DNA of 64,000 bases from Singulisphaera acidiphila DSM 18658 (GCF_000242455.2 NC_019892.1:1798001-1862000), one strand, 5' to 3'. Positions 52,828 to 62,737 are shown, counted from the stretch's first letter. Translations and numbers: made by a program. Notes: a model not told the origin generated them from the letters alone.

Positions 52828-53180
52828 ACGAGCTCGTCAACGGGACTGAAGAAAGCACTTACATGCGAGGTCGTGAGTCGATGTCATCGGTCGATCCCTC
52901 CTCGAAGACGTCTCCCGCAGGGTCCATTTCCCCCGACCTTTTTCGCTCATTGGCTGACGTCAAGGGACAGGCCCAGTTCCTGCTCTACCTGGCCGACCAG
53001 ATCGAAGAGTCGTTGGAACAACTCGGCAGCGAGACCGACTCGTGTCATGGAGCCTTCCTCTGCAAGGTTCTTGGTATGTACTCCAGCCAGCTTGAAACCA
53101 AGCACCACGGGCTCGGAGACAAGATCGCCGAGACTTGCCAGGAAGTTTATGTGACCGTCCGCGAGTATGACGCCGTCTAG
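52824..53180 (+). CDS. small helical protein, second of a related pair
   Basis: A 118-residue protein of unknown function, translationally coupled to the previous gene by ATGA. After a polar head (about 1-40) it repeats the helical plan of its neighbour: LFRSLADVKGQAQFLLYLAD, QIEESLEQLGSE, LCKVLGMYSSQLETKHH, KIAETCQEVYVTVREY. Shared positions are the G-K/Q-x-Q-F, the Y-L and the M-x-S-S-x-L. A strong hairpin follows the stop, closing the two-gene operon. Confidence 0.65.
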   Translation: MNELVNGTEESTYMRGRESMSSVDPSSKTSPAGSISPDLFRSLADVKGQAQFLLYLADQIEESLEQLGSETDSCHGAFLCKVLGMYSSQLETKHHGLGDKIAETCQEVYVTVREYDAV

Positions 53181-53250
53181 GCGCTGGCCTTTGCCTTCGC
53201 TCAGGTCGTCCCCAACGAGCGGCAGAGTTTCAGGATCGTTCTGTTCACGA

Positions 53251-53275
53251 TTTGCAGCCCCACCGGGGCTGCAAA
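53251..53275. terminator. bidirectional terminator hairpin
   Basis: TTTGCAGCCCC at 53251-53261 pairs perfectly with 53265-53275 around the loop ACC. It lies between convergent genes (stops at 53180 and 53325). Confidence 0.7.
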
Positions 53276-53324
53276 GCCCCCCTTGCCTATCAAAACGCCT
53301 GTCGTCCTTCGTCATCTGGCGGCT

Positions 53325-54107
53325 TCAAGCCGATTGTGATGTCGAAGGTTCGATCCGGGTCTTTCCCAGCGCCCGGTCGACTCCCAGTTGGAGAATGATC
53401 CGGAGTGCCTGGATCACTTCACGCTGGTTGATCTTCGAGATCCCTGAGCGGCGGTTCTTGAACAGGATCGGCGTCTCTCCCATTCGGCAGCCGACGACCC
53501 GGCACCAGAAGAGGATCTCCTCCTGAAACGAGTAGCCCCGTGACCGGATCCGGTTCAGGTCGATCTGTCTGAGCTTGGAGACCCGGTAGCAGCGGTAGGC
53601 GCCGCTGTTGTCTTTCGTTTTGAGGCCGAGCAAGAGCCGGGCGTACCAGTTGATCCCCGTGCTCATGAACTTCCGCTTCAGGTTGAACTCCCCCTCCACC
53701 CCTCCCCCTTTGATGTAGCGAGACCCGATCATCACGTCGTGGTCGCGCATGCCGGCCAGGAGGGCCGGGATACATTCGGGAGGGTGACTGCCATCGGCGT
53801 CGAGGTTGAGCAAGGCATCGTAATCGTGCTCGATGGCGAACCGCATCGCGTCGAGCATCGCTGAGCCTAATCCGAGCTTGGTCGGCCGGTGAATGATAGA
53901 GATCTCGGCCAAGGAGGCTTTGAGCTCCTCGGCAATCGCCCCTGTGCCGTCGGGGGAGTTGTCATCGATGATGAGAATCGCCGCGTGGGGGGCGAACTGA
54001 CGGATCTCCTGGACCAGCGGGCGGAGGTTCCCCGCCTCGTTGAAGGTGGCCAAGGAGATGAGCAGCCGCTGTGGACCGTCGGTCGGAAGAGTCGGCGAAG
54101 TGGACAC
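53325..54107 (-). CDS. polyprenol monophosphomannose synthase-like GT2 glycosyltransferase
   Basis: Transfers a sugar, probably mannose, from a nucleotide donor to polyprenol phosphate at the cytoplasmic membrane face. The 260 residues show the GT2 motifs: LISLATFNEAGNLRPLV, the donor-site ILIIDDNSPDGTG, the DxD site LNLDADGSHPPE, GSRYIKGGGVEG, then the acceptor part GYSFQEEILFWCR, and SGISKIN near the end. This matches the soluble DPM1 type without C-terminal membrane helices. It is the first gene of its strand here; the structured element at 54256-54395 lies upstream of it. Confidence 0.9.
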   Translation of the reverse strand: MSTSPTLPTDGPQRLLISLATFNEAGNLRPLVQEIRQFAPHAAILIIDDNSPDGTGAIAEELKASLAEISIIHRPTKLGLGSAMLDAMRFAIEHDYDALLNLDADGSHPPECIPALLAGMRDHDVMIGSRYIKGGGVEGEFNLKRKFMSTGINWYARLLLGLKTKDNSGAYRCYRVSKLRQIDLNRIRSRGYSFQEEILFWCRVVGCRMGETPILFKNRRSGISKINQREVIQALRIILQLGVDRALGKTRIEPSTSQSA

Positions 54108-54737
54108 GGACGGTACATCCCGGAGGATTCGATCGATGGGGCCGCGACACGCGAGTTGTGGCGGCTACTTTTAGCCTACCGAGACGAGTTGCGCCTCGCC
54201 AGGTGGTGGGAGCTGTTGAGCCCCGGAATGAGGCGTGGAAGCCTCGTCAGGAAAAAAAAGCAGGTGCCGCCTTTCGGAGGCCCGGCCCGTGCGACCCGAA
54301 GGGCACAAGGGACAGAATCGACCGCCGTCGTTGCCCTTCTCGGGAAAGAAGAGCTACTGGGAGCACCAGATCGACTTTCGGCGGCACCTGCTTTTCAGAA
54401 CGGCGGCGACCCTCGTCACGGTTCAGGCGACGATCGCGGGTCACTATCAACCTTTCGGTCGGATCTGAGTCGTTTCATCACTCGATCCCTCCGCGATGTG
54501 GAAAATTTCGCTGAGGGGGAATAGGAGGTTCAGGTTGTCTATTGTGGCGAAGCGTCCGTCGGCTGGAGTGAATCCCGACGGGTGGGCTTCCCTTGCTACG
54601 GGAGGCCGCCCGGAACGACTCTCGCCAACGGATTCGCGGCCGGCTCTACAAGCGGAGTTCGCGAACCGAAAGATCAGGGGCCGAAGCCGGCCCCAGCCAT
54701 CTCGGGAGGGGGGGATGCAGGTCAAGGGGGAACCGCG
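54108..54737. other. intergenic with structured element
   Basis: No protein gene is supported in 630 bp. The main content is the long inverted-repeat element at 54256-54395. The open frames across it are artefacts of the repeat. Confidence 0.5.
54256..54395 (-). ncRNA. candidate structured RNA, rod-like with T-run
   Basis: Read leftward, a perfect 16-bp closing stem (54380-54395 with 54256-54271) encloses an asymmetric internal bubble, a second stem (GAAGGGCA with TGCCCTTC, extended by CCC/GGG over a bulge) and an apical CGAC-GGCG-GTCG hairpin; a small CTGG/CCAG hairpin lies on the 5' side of the bubble. The 3' strand of the closing stem runs into eight T, as in an intrinsic terminator. The plan of closing stem, central bubble and terminal stem-loop is like 6S RNA, though it is shorter (about 145 bases) and I see no confirmed consensus. 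It may instead be a complex terminator. Confidence 0.4.
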
Positions 54738-55994
54738 CTAACTCGGATCTCGCCGCTGCTTCAGGCGGGTAAAGAGCTGGCTGTAGGGAGCGAAGTTCTG
54801 CTGGCCTTCCGCCCGGACACCCGGGGACGTGGCCGCAAGTTCCGACGGAGCTTCGGCCAGCTCCTCGTCGTACTCGTCGGCGGGACCGGATCGTTCGTCC
54901 GGCGGTTCCGTGGGCTCTACTGCGGTGGCACGTCCCTGGTTCCGCGACCATTCATTCCAGGCCTGAAGCGCGGCGTAGCGATCGTGGATCGCCTCTTCAC
55001 TCAACGGCGCTGCGTTCTGATGCGTTTCCGACGGCGAGTCCGATTCGTATCCCTCTTCATCGAGGTGGTCCTCCGATTCCGATTCGGGCTCCCAACCGAC
55101 CTCGATCAGGCCGTCCTCGACCCGGAGCGGTGGCTTACCTTGGCCGAGAACGGGACCATCCCATGATTCGCGCTCCTGCGTCTCGGCCAGGGCGACTGGA
55201 GTCGGGGCGGCAGGCTGGCGGGGCTCGTCCGAGGCTTTCGGTAACGCCTCGATCGGCGCGACCTTCGCACGGGAGGGGGGGGCGATTGACCGTTGGAAAC
55301 GAGCCGAGCCGAGAATTCGCTTCGGGTTGCCCCCGGTCTCACGATGAAGGAATTCGAGGGCCTCGCTCGCCCCGGCAAGGCTCGGAGCGATTCGCTCGAC
55401 GAGGGCTTGCGTTTCCTCGATATCGAGTGAGCGAAGGTGGGCCCGGGCCGCAATCCTCCCTGCGAGTGCGGCGAGCGCACGCGATGAAAGGCGGCGTGCC
55501 AGCGCGGTTTGTCCCACCAGAATCAACCCTGCGAATCCGTCGGAGCCCCCAAGCCGGTTCGAGAGTAGTCGGATCTCTTCGAGGACTTCGAGGGAGAGTC
55601 CGTGGGCTTCCTCAATGGCGAGGACCCAGGAGATTCCGTCCACCGCGTTCTCTTTGAGGAAGTCGGCAAGCTCAACCCGGGCTGCGGCGAGCCCCTTGGC
55701 TTCGTTGAGCCCCAGGGAATGGCCGATCAGACGATAGAACTCGGCGGGGTCGTTGGCCGGTGAGAGGTCGATGCTGATCGCTCGCCAACTCGTGGGAAGC
55801 TCGGCCTGGATTCGGCCGCGAAGCCAGGTCTTTCCCACCCCGGCATCACCCGTTACGAGGACCAGCCCTGATTGCGATCGCAAGGCGGGCACGAGGGCGT
55901 TCAGGGCGGCAACTCGGCTTGGCAGGGTGAACCCGGCAGGCACGTCACCAACCCGGCCACTCTGTTCCCACGGCTTCGCCCAATCGTGATCCAT
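54738..55994 (-). CDS. ExeA/GspA-like AAA ATPase with acidic C-terminal region
   Basis: A 418-residue protein from ATG 55994, with AAGGGG upstream. Residues about 20-250 are an AAA domain of the ExeA/TniB type: Walker A VTGDAGVGKTWL (about 46-57), Walker B-like WVLAIEEAHGLS (about 125-136), ILVGQTALARRL, ETGGNPKRIL. ExeA couples ATP use to secretin assembly through the peptidoglycan; TniB relatives serve transposition. Here the rest (about 255-418) is a low-complexity acidic region (ESESEDHLDEEGYESDS) without the membrane helix and peptidoglycan domain of ExeA. So it may be a cytosolic regulator or assembly ATPase. It diverges from the ABC-2 genes. Confidence 0.8.
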   Translation of the reverse strand: MDHDWAKPWEQSGRVGDVPAGFTLPSRVAALNALVPALRSQSGLVLVTGDAGVGKTWLRGRIQAELPTSWRAISIDLSPANDPAEFYRLIGHSLGLNEAKGLAAARVELADFLKENAVDGISWVLAIEEAHGLSLEVLEEIRLLSNRLGGSDGFAGLILVGQTALARRLSSRALAALAGRIAARAHLRSLDIEETQALVERIAPSLAGASEALEFLHRETGGNPKRILGSARFQRSIAPPSRAKVAPIEALPKASDEPRQPAAPTPVALAETQERESWDGPVLGQGKPPLRVEDGLIEVGWEPESESEDHLDEEGYESDSPSETHQNAAPLSEEAIHDRYAALQAWNEWSRNQGRATAVEPTEPPDERSGPADEYDEELAEAPSELAATSPGVRAEGQQNFAPYSQLFTRLKQRRDPS

Positions 55995-56286
55995 CGTGAT
56001 CCCCTTCCCGATCGTGGTCATCGGCCTGGACCGACGCTCCACAACCTCATCCTCGAGGGCCGTCCTGCCCCCCCGCGATCGGTCCGTACAAACGAACCTT
56101 CGCAGGTCGCTCCCTCTCCATCGAGTATCGGTGATGCCCTCCCCTCGGCTTGAACCGCGCTCGAAGCGATGGCGAGAGAGGACTGTTCGGGGGTGTGCGG
56201 GGGGCGGCTCGCAGAGTACAATATTCGCGTCCTCTGAGGCCTTTTCCAGGGGACTCGTTGGTTCATCGTCGGAGTACGGCGCGTTC

Positions 56287-57291
<1,005 letters not shown>

Positions 57292-57396
57292 GGTCCGTAA
57301 ACTCGCGACTCTCCGTGGGCCGTGCCCACCCTGTAAAACGACGCCCTGGCTGAACCCGACGCGACGCCCTTTCCTCAAGAACGGCTTGATTCGAAT

Positions 57397-58458
57397 ATGT
57401 CCCGCTCACACTCGTTGCGCGAACTGTATCTGAGCCGGATCCGCGAGTTCTATCGCCAGCCTGCGCGGATCTTCTGGGTCTACGGGTTCCCGACGGTCCT
57501 GGCGATCGGCCTGGGCCTGGCCTTCCGGAGCCGCCCGCCGGAAAGCATTCAACTCGATCTCGTCGCGAGCGGATCGTCGTCGGTCGAGAAGACGCTCCGC
57601 GACTACGACGTGAAGGCACGGCGCGAGAATCGCCCTGGATTGCAGCTCAAGGTTGGCTCCGCTGCGGAGGCCAACCGGAGACTCTTGACGGGTAAGACCC
57701 CCTTGGTCATCGAGCCGAAGGGGTCGCAGGTCATCTATCGGTATGATCCCACACGTCCCGAGGGGGTTGCGGCTCGAGGAGCGGTCGACGACATCCTTCA
57801 ATTGGCCGCTGGCCGCGTCGATCCGATCGCGACCGAGGATCTCAAGGTCACGGAACCGGGTTCGCGATATATCGACTTCCTGATCCCCGGCCTAATCGGC
57901 CTGAACACGATGGGAGGGGGACTCTGGGGCATCGGCTTCCTGCTGGTCAACTTTCGGGTGGCCAAGCTGCTCAAGTGTTTCGTCGCGACCCCCATGCCCC
58001 GGCGCAACTTCTTGCTCGCCTTGATCGGAGCGCGGTTGACGTTCCTCCTGCCCGACCTGGGCGTGCTCCTCCTCCTGGGCACACTCGCCTTCCAAATGCC
58101 GATCCATGGAAGTCTGTTGCTTGTCGTGGTCGTCGACGTGATGGGCGCCTTGGCGTTCGCGGGCATCGGCCTCTTGATCGGCAGCAGGGCGCAGAGCACC
58201 GAGACCGTCAGTGGCCTGATGAACCTGGTGATGCTGCCGATGTGGCTCTTCTCCGGGGTCTTCTTCTCCTCGGAGCGGTTCCCCGACGTGGTTCAGCCGT
58301 TCATCAAGATGTTGCCCCTGACCCAACTCATCAGCGGCCTCCGCCTGGTGATTCTCGAAGGGGCCGGTTGGCTCGATGTGGTCCCCGCCCTGGCGATCCT
58401 CGCCGCCTGGACCATCGGTTCGTTCTACCTGGCGCTCCGAATCTTCCGCTGGACTTGA
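57397..58458 (+). CDS. ABC-2 type exporter permease
   Basis: The 353-residue membrane partner of the ATPase before it. One N-terminal helix (FWVYGFPTVLAIGLGLAF), an external loop (about 45-165), then five or six helices (YIDFLIPGLIGLNTMGGGLW, LTFLLPDLGVLLLLGTLAF, VVVDVMGALAFAGIGLLIG, LMNLVMLPMWLFSGVFFSS, ALAILAAWTIGSFYLAL). FSGVFFSSERFPDVVQP before the last helices is typical of drug/lipid export ABC-2 permeases. A glycosyltransferase-like frame runs antisense through its 3' half, see there. Confidence 0.9.
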   Translation: MSRSHSLRELYLSRIREFYRQPARIFWVYGFPTVLAIGLGLAFRSRPPESIQLDLVASGSSSVEKTLRDYDVKARRENRPGLQLKVGSAAEANRRLLTGKTPLVIEPKGSQVIYRYDPTRPEGVAARGAVDDILQLAAGRVDPIATEDLKVTEPGSRYIDFLIPGLIGLNTMGGGLWGIGFLLVNFRVAKLLKCFVATPMPRRNFLLALIGARLTFLLPDLGVLLLLGTLAFQMPIHGSLLLVVVVDVMGALAFAGIGLLIGSRAQSTETVSGLMNLVMLPMWLFSGVFFSSERFPDVVQPFIKMLPLTQLISGLRLVILEGAGWLDVVPALAILAAWTIGSFYLALRIFRWT

Positions 58459-59100
58459 GACTCGGTTGAAAACAGGGTGCCGAAAGAGTGAGCCTCGATC
58501 GTGCCCGAAGCTCGAGAGACGTGGCCGATCGAGCGCGGGGACGTCGACCTCATCGATCAGGTGGCCGAGGAACGTGGCTTTGGCCAGGATCTCAAGGTCG
58601 AGGAATTCTGAGATCGACTGGAGCGGGATCGCGGCAAGTTTCTCGAATCGATGGAGCCGACATGGGGAGTGCACATCGACGACCGGCACGCCGAAGACCG
58701 GTCTCCAAGGGATCTGGCTGATCCAGCGGGCCAGGCGTTTCAAGGGGGGGACCTGGCGCCGGCCGACCACGTGATCGCAGGCGTCGATCGACTTGAGCAA
58801 GGGATCGAGATGGGCGGCCGTCCAACGCTCTTGGGTTGTCGTCACCAGGACGAGCGGGACCTCTGTCCCGCGCAGGCCCTCTTCCAGAGCCCGGTTCCAG
58901 CCTCGTCCCGCGACCGGGACGATCACGCTCTCGACGGTTCGGCCTCGTTCGGCGATCAGCGTTTCCAAGGATGCGGCCACCTCATCTGAGCGGCTCGCGT
59001 TCCCCTGACAAAGAACGATGACCCGGATCCCGGCATTCGGGATCGGGTCGCGTTGAAAATGGGCGTCGAACGCGTCGAGCGGCTCGTCGGACGTGGGCAT
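57892..59100 (-). CDS. glycosyltransferase-like protein whose frame runs antisense into the ABC permease
   Basis: From ATG 59100 (AGGAG six bases upstream) the first about 210 residues look like a real GT2-like protein: AGIRVIVLCQGNASRSDEVA, VESVIVPVAGRGWNRALEEG, VPLVLVTTTQERWTAAHLD, VVDVHSPCRLHRFEKLAAI. No stop follows before the convergent permease gene; the frame continues 189 codons on the opposite strand of its membrane helices, giving a His/Gln/Glu/Asp-rich tail typical of antisense text, and stops at 57892. Either the protein really has this tail, or a stop was lost by mutation; a one-base shift near 58470 would end it within 20 codons. Donor-site DxD is not evident, so activity is uncertain. 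Confidence 0.5.
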   Translation of the reverse strand: MPTSDEPLDAFDAHFQRDPIPNAGIRVIVLCQGNASRSDEVAASLETLIAERGRTVESVIVPVAGRGWNRALEEGLRGTEVPLVLVTTTQERWTAAHLDPLLKSIDACDHVVGRRQVPPLKRLARWISQIPWRPVFGVPVVDVHSPCRLHRFEKLAAIPLQSISEFLDLEILAKATFLGHLIDEVDVPALDRPRLSSFGHDRGSLFRHPVFNRVSSPAEDSERQVERTDGPGGEDRQGGDHIEPTGPFENHQAEAADELGQGQHLDERLNHVGEPLRGEEDPGEEPHRQHHQVHQATDGLGALRPAADQEADARERQGAHHVDDHDKQQTSMDRHLEGECAQEEEHAQVGQEERQPRSDQGEQEVAPGHGGRDETLEQLGHPKVDQQEADAPESPSHRVQAD

Positions 59101-59180
59101 TCGGGCTCCTGCGGGCATTGGCTAGCGAGTCGCTCGCTCAGAATCAGTCAGGAGACGGGTGACCGCCGACACCGACCCGA

Positions 59181-60053
59181 TCAAACGGGCTGAGGAGCAA
59201 GCCAGCGCTCGACGGACTCGCGGAACAGGGCCTGGAGACGACGGCTCATGTCGCCCGGTTGCCCCCCCGAAATCGGTGCGTCGTCGATCCGGATGACCGG
59301 ATAGATTTCGATGGTTGTGCCGACGAGAAGCACTTCGTCAGCCTGCTTGAGTTCATCAAGGCTCAATCGCGCTTCGGCGAAGGGGATGCCGGCCGCGCCG
59401 GCCTCCTTGACGAGGAACTGGCGGGTCGTCCCCGGGAGGATCCCATTTCCTTCGGGAGTCCCTTCCAGCCGGCCGTCTCGGACCCAGAGTACCGAGCTGT
59501 GGGTGGCTTCGGTCACAAGCCCGTCTTCGCCGACCAGGATCGCCTCGAAACAACCGGCCCGGTGCGCGGCTTCGTGGGCCATGACGTTCGCGAGCAGGTT
59601 GGTCGACTTGACGTCACACCGCTTCCATCGCAGTTCGGGATGGCTCAACATGGCGACTCCGCTCACCCGGTTTTGAGCGGGCTTCGCGTCGTCATAGTCG
59701 CGAATGACGATCAGCTCGGTCGGCGGCACGGAAGCAGGGTCGGGAAAGGCATGCGCACGGGGAGCCACGCCTCGCGTGATGTGCAGGTAGGCGGTCCCCT
59801 CCTGAACGCCGCTGGCGGCGATCGTGCGGTTCATCCGGTCAACCAGTTCCGTGAGGTCGACCGTGGGAAACTCCATGGAGGCGAGGCTGCGCTTGAGCCG
59901 GCCCATGTGGGCTTCTTCGAGCCAGCAGCGGCCCTGGTAAATCCGCATGACTTCGTAGACGGCGTCGCCGAAGAGAAATCCTCGGTCCCAGATCGGGACT
60001 CGCGCCTCGTCCACCGGCATCAGTTCGCCATTGAGGCAGGCCAGACTCTCCAT
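59181..60053 (-). CDS. class IV aminotransferase, D-amino-acid aminotransferase type
   Basis: PLP enzyme of 290 residues that moves an amino group between D-amino acids (for example D-Ala, D-Glu) and 2-oxo acids, supplying cell-wall precursors, or acts on branched-chain substrates. Family marks: NGELMPVDEARVPIWDRGFLFGDAVYE at the start (quoted only in part by position, residues 8-34), AYLHITRGVAPRAHAFP, the PLP lysine in CDVKSTNLLANVMAHEAA, EAILVGEDGLVTEATHSSV, and GILPGTTRQFLV. The R-A-H-A-F and the L-N-L/T-N-L text favour the D-amino-acid type. A planctomycete has little known peptidoglycan use, so the metabolic role is open. Confidence 0.88.
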   Translation of the reverse strand: MESLACLNGELMPVDEARVPIWDRGFLFGDAVYEVMRIYQGRCWLEEAHMGRLKRSLASMEFPTVDLTELVDRMNRTIAASGVQEGTAYLHITRGVAPRAHAFPDPASVPPTELIVIRDYDDAKPAQNRVSGVAMLSHPELRWKRCDVKSTNLLANVMAHEAAHRAGCFEAILVGEDGLVTEATHSSVLWVRDGRLEGTPEGNGILPGTTRQFLVKEAGAAGIPFAEARLSLDELKQADEVLLVGTTIEIYPVIRIDDAPISGGQPGDMSRRLQALFRESVERWLAPQPV

Positions 60054-60202
60054 CGGTCGTACGTCTCCGCAAAAGTAGGGGCAAACCGAGCCATTGTTTC
60101 CAAGCCGGGTCCGATCGGTTCGAGGCGCGGACGGCTCGTTTTCTTTTCGTGTTGCCGAACGAACTCAAAGATAAACGGACAGGCCCTCTTCCGGCAATGG
60201 AG

Positions 60203-60244
60203 AGAGGCCGATCTCTCGTCTTTGGCACGAGAAGACCGGCCTCT
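60203..60244 (-). terminator. two-part hairpin downstream of the thioredoxin-like gene
   Basis: AGAGGCCG at 60203-60210 pairs with 60237-60244; inside it TCTCGT and ACGAGA form an upper stem around CTTTGGC. It lies about 55 bp after the stop of the leftward gene at 60300 and before the next leftward gene. No T tract. Confidence 0.5.
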
Positions 60245-60299
60245 TTGGTTCCGCGCAGCTCATCTCATGGAGCGATGGCCTGGTTGCGTTGCGTACCGG

Positions 60300-62279
60300 T
60301 CACTTCGCTCCGAGAGCGACGCCGTCCTTGGAGGTAAGGAGCTTCTCGAGCTGCTTCTCAAGCTCGGCGGCGGTGCGGATGCTCCGGTTGACGACCTTAC
60401 CCTGGCTGTCGACGAGGATCATCGTCGGCAGGGCGATGATGCCGTAGCTGCTGGCGAACGGGTTCTTCTCGAGTCCCCCCGGCTCGTAAATCTGCGACCA
60501 GGGGAGCGGGTTCGCCTTGAGGAACTCTTCGAGGTCTTCGCCCTTCTCGTCGAGGCAGATGCCGACGATGTCGAGCCCCTGATCGTGATGCTTGTTATAC
60601 AGCTTCACGAGTTCGGGCAGGTCCTTCTTGACCGGGTCGGCCCAGGTGGCCCAGAAGGTGACGAGCAGCACCTTACCGTGCGACTTGGAGGTATCAATCG
60701 TCTCCTTGCTCAGGCTCTGGCCCTTGATGTCGAGCGGCTTGCCCACGAGGTCGAGCCGCTTCAAGGCACCGGCCGCTTTCCGACCCTGGTCGGTGTCGGC
60801 AAAAGCGCGAGTCAAAGCGTTGTAGAAGGTTTTCGCCTCGTCCTCCTCGGCGTTGTATTCGTGGGCGCTGGCGAGTTGGAGAAGGGCATCGGGCGACTCT
60901 TCAGCCTTCGGATTCTTGTCGACGAAGTCCTTGAGCTCGGCCATCCACTTCTTCTGGTTGGCCATCACGTTCCCGCCCTCATCGTTCTTGGCGGCGAACT
61001 CGGCGAAGATCTTACGGAAGGCCGCGTAGGTTCCCAGCTTGCTCCCCTGCTCGCTCTCGACCAGCTTGTCGAGGGAGCTCAGGCCGGCGGCGAAGAGACC
61101 CGTCTGGTAGGCTGCGGCGAGGCTATCGACGATCTGCTTGTTGTAAATCAGCCGGTCCTCGGGGGTCTTCGCGACCTTGATGACCGCCTGAAGCAACGGG
61201 ATGCGGCCGCGATGGAACTGGGCCAGGGCCGTCTTCGACTCGGCGCTGGCGTTGGCCTCGTCATAGGTGGCGAGTGCCTTCAACGCGGTTTCCACTTCGG
61301 GATCCTGAGCCCCGCCCACGGCGGTCCCATGCTCTTGGAAGAGCGACGAGCGAATTCCCCCCTCGCTTGCGACGAGCGGCTTGCTCGGATCGACGGCCCG
61401 AGGTAGTTCGACGAACTTCCAGACGTCGCCGAGCTTGATCATCTCGGGAACTTGGAGGAACGCCATGTTCGCGGGGTTGGCCTGGTTACCCGTCGACGCG
61501 GGGAAGATGACCGCGTTCTCGTACAGGATCAGGTCCTGCTTGAGGGACGTGGAGGGGTCGGCTGGGATCAGGTGGGGCATCATCCCGTCCAGTCGGCTCC
61601 AGGTGGTCTGGCTGTTCCATCCTTTGAGGTTCTGGAGGACCGTCTTGACCTCGGCGACCCGGTTGGATGCGCTGGTGGAGATTTGCTTGATGGTCGCTTG
61701 GGGGATACCCAGCGAGGCCAGTTCTTCGGGCGTCGCCAGCACGGTCTCCATCAAGGCCATGTCTGACCAGACGAGCCCCTGGACGAAGACTTTCGAGGCT
61801 TCCTCGGCGGAGAGGCGCTTCCAGCCGGTGATCTGGACCTTCCACTCCTTCTCCTTGGCAGCGGCCGCCGGGATACTCTTGACGGTCGCGATCCGGGTGC
61901 CCGCGGAATTGAGCCAGCGGCACTCGTCGAGGCTTCGGTCGTTATTGAGGTCGTTCTCGCGGTAGACCTCGAATCCGTCCTGATAGTAGCTCCACTGGTC
62001 GAGGGCGCGGTTACCGTCGGTGTCGAGGAACTTGCGGAGCAATTTCCCCTGACCGTCGCGCAGGGCGAAGCCGATCTGCTGCTTGTTTGCGTCGGTCACT
62101 GCCTCAACCTTGCAGGCGTTGATCGCCGCGGGGTCGGTCACTGCCTCGTACTCGACCCCCCTGAGGCTGGGCTTGAAATTCAGCAACGCCTCCGGCGTCG
62201 TCTTCGATTGGCCCATAGCCACGAATGGGGTCATTCCCAACAGGCCGGCCGCGACCGTCAATGTCCGCAGAGACCGCAT
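60300..62279 (-). CDS. exported thioredoxin-like (TlpA/ResA fold) protein lacking the CxxC site
   Basis: A 659-residue exported protein. Signal peptide (LTVAAGLLGMTPFVAMGQS). The N-terminal region contains two EF-hand-like Asp-rich loops (DTDGNRALDQW, DLNNDRSLDECRW), then a long helical middle (about 290-520), and a C-terminal TlpA-like domain: VLLVTFWATWADPVKKDLPE, LDIVGICLDEKGEDLEEFL, YGIIALPTMILVDSQGKV with the cis-Pro in LPT. The family motif W-C-x-x-C is W-A-D-P-V here: both cysteines are gone, so it cannot be a disulfide oxidoreductase. A binding or scaffold role is likely. The gene stands alone. Confidence 0.88.
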   Translation of the reverse strand: MRSLRTLTVAAGLLGMTPFVAMGQSKTTPEALLNFKPSLRGVEYEAVTDPAAINACKVEAVTDANKQQIGFALRDGQGKLLRKFLDTDGNRALDQWSYYQDGFEVYRENDLNNDRSLDECRWLNSAGTRIATVKSIPAAAAKEKEWKVQITGWKRLSAEEASKVFVQGLVWSDMALMETVLATPEELASLGIPQATIKQISTSASNRVAEVKTVLQNLKGWNSQTTWSRLDGMMPHLIPADPSTSLKQDLILYENAVIFPASTGNQANPANMAFLQVPEMIKLGDVWKFVELPRAVDPSKPLVASEGGIRSSLFQEHGTAVGGAQDPEVETALKALATYDEANASAESKTALAQFHRGRIPLLQAVIKVAKTPEDRLIYNKQIVDSLAAAYQTGLFAAGLSSLDKLVESEQGSKLGTYAAFRKIFAEFAAKNDEGGNVMANQKKWMAELKDFVDKNPKAEESPDALLQLASAHEYNAEEDEAKTFYNALTRAFADTDQGRKAAGALKRLDLVGKPLDIKGQSLSKETIDTSKSHGKVLLVTFWATWADPVKKDLPELVKLYNKHHDQGLDIVGICLDEKGEDLEEFLKANPLPWSQIYEPGGLEKNPFASSYGIIALPTMILVDSQGKVVNRSIRTAAELEKQLEKLLTSKDGVALGAK

Positions 62280-62737
62280 GGCTGTCTCCTTCTTGGCAGG
62301 GGTCGAAGCCCCGAAATCGAACCCCCGACCGTTCCACGATCGGGGGATCCAGCCTTACCGTCCGCGACTCAAAACGTCGGATCGTCGTGGACGAAGGACG
62401 GAATCTTGTAAGCATTACCAGGGCGACTGCCCCCGCATGTCATTTCGCCAATTCGGTGGATCCGTCACCGTAGGCGCGACCGCTCTCTCCGATTTTATCG
62501 GCGTTCCCGGCCCTGGGGCTCAAGGCGGGAATGAAAAACTGTGATTCTTCCCTCGGACACGAGAGCGGCCCGGGGCGTCTCCCGTGCATTGAGGCAAAGC
62601 GCGTGCCTTGAGCCGCCCTCCTGGTCCACTTTAGCTTGCCTTCAAAAGGGGGCTGGGTCGTTGCACTCGCCCGAGAACATCCGCAAACTCGAGAGCAGAC
62701 GCCAGCCACTCGAATTATTTCGAAGGAGTTTGCATCC
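62280..62737. other. intergenic, divergent promoter region
   Basis: No gene. It separates two divergent secreted-protein genes. A 7-bp dyad, CCCCCGA with TCGGGGG at 62321-62345, and the strong ribosome binding site GAAGGAG just before ATG 62738 are the only marks seen. Confidence 0.5.

Noticed and set aside
59259..61406. 715-codon rightward open frame
   Set aside because: Antisense to the aminotransferase and the thioredoxin-like gene, spanning their intergenic hairpin; no motif.
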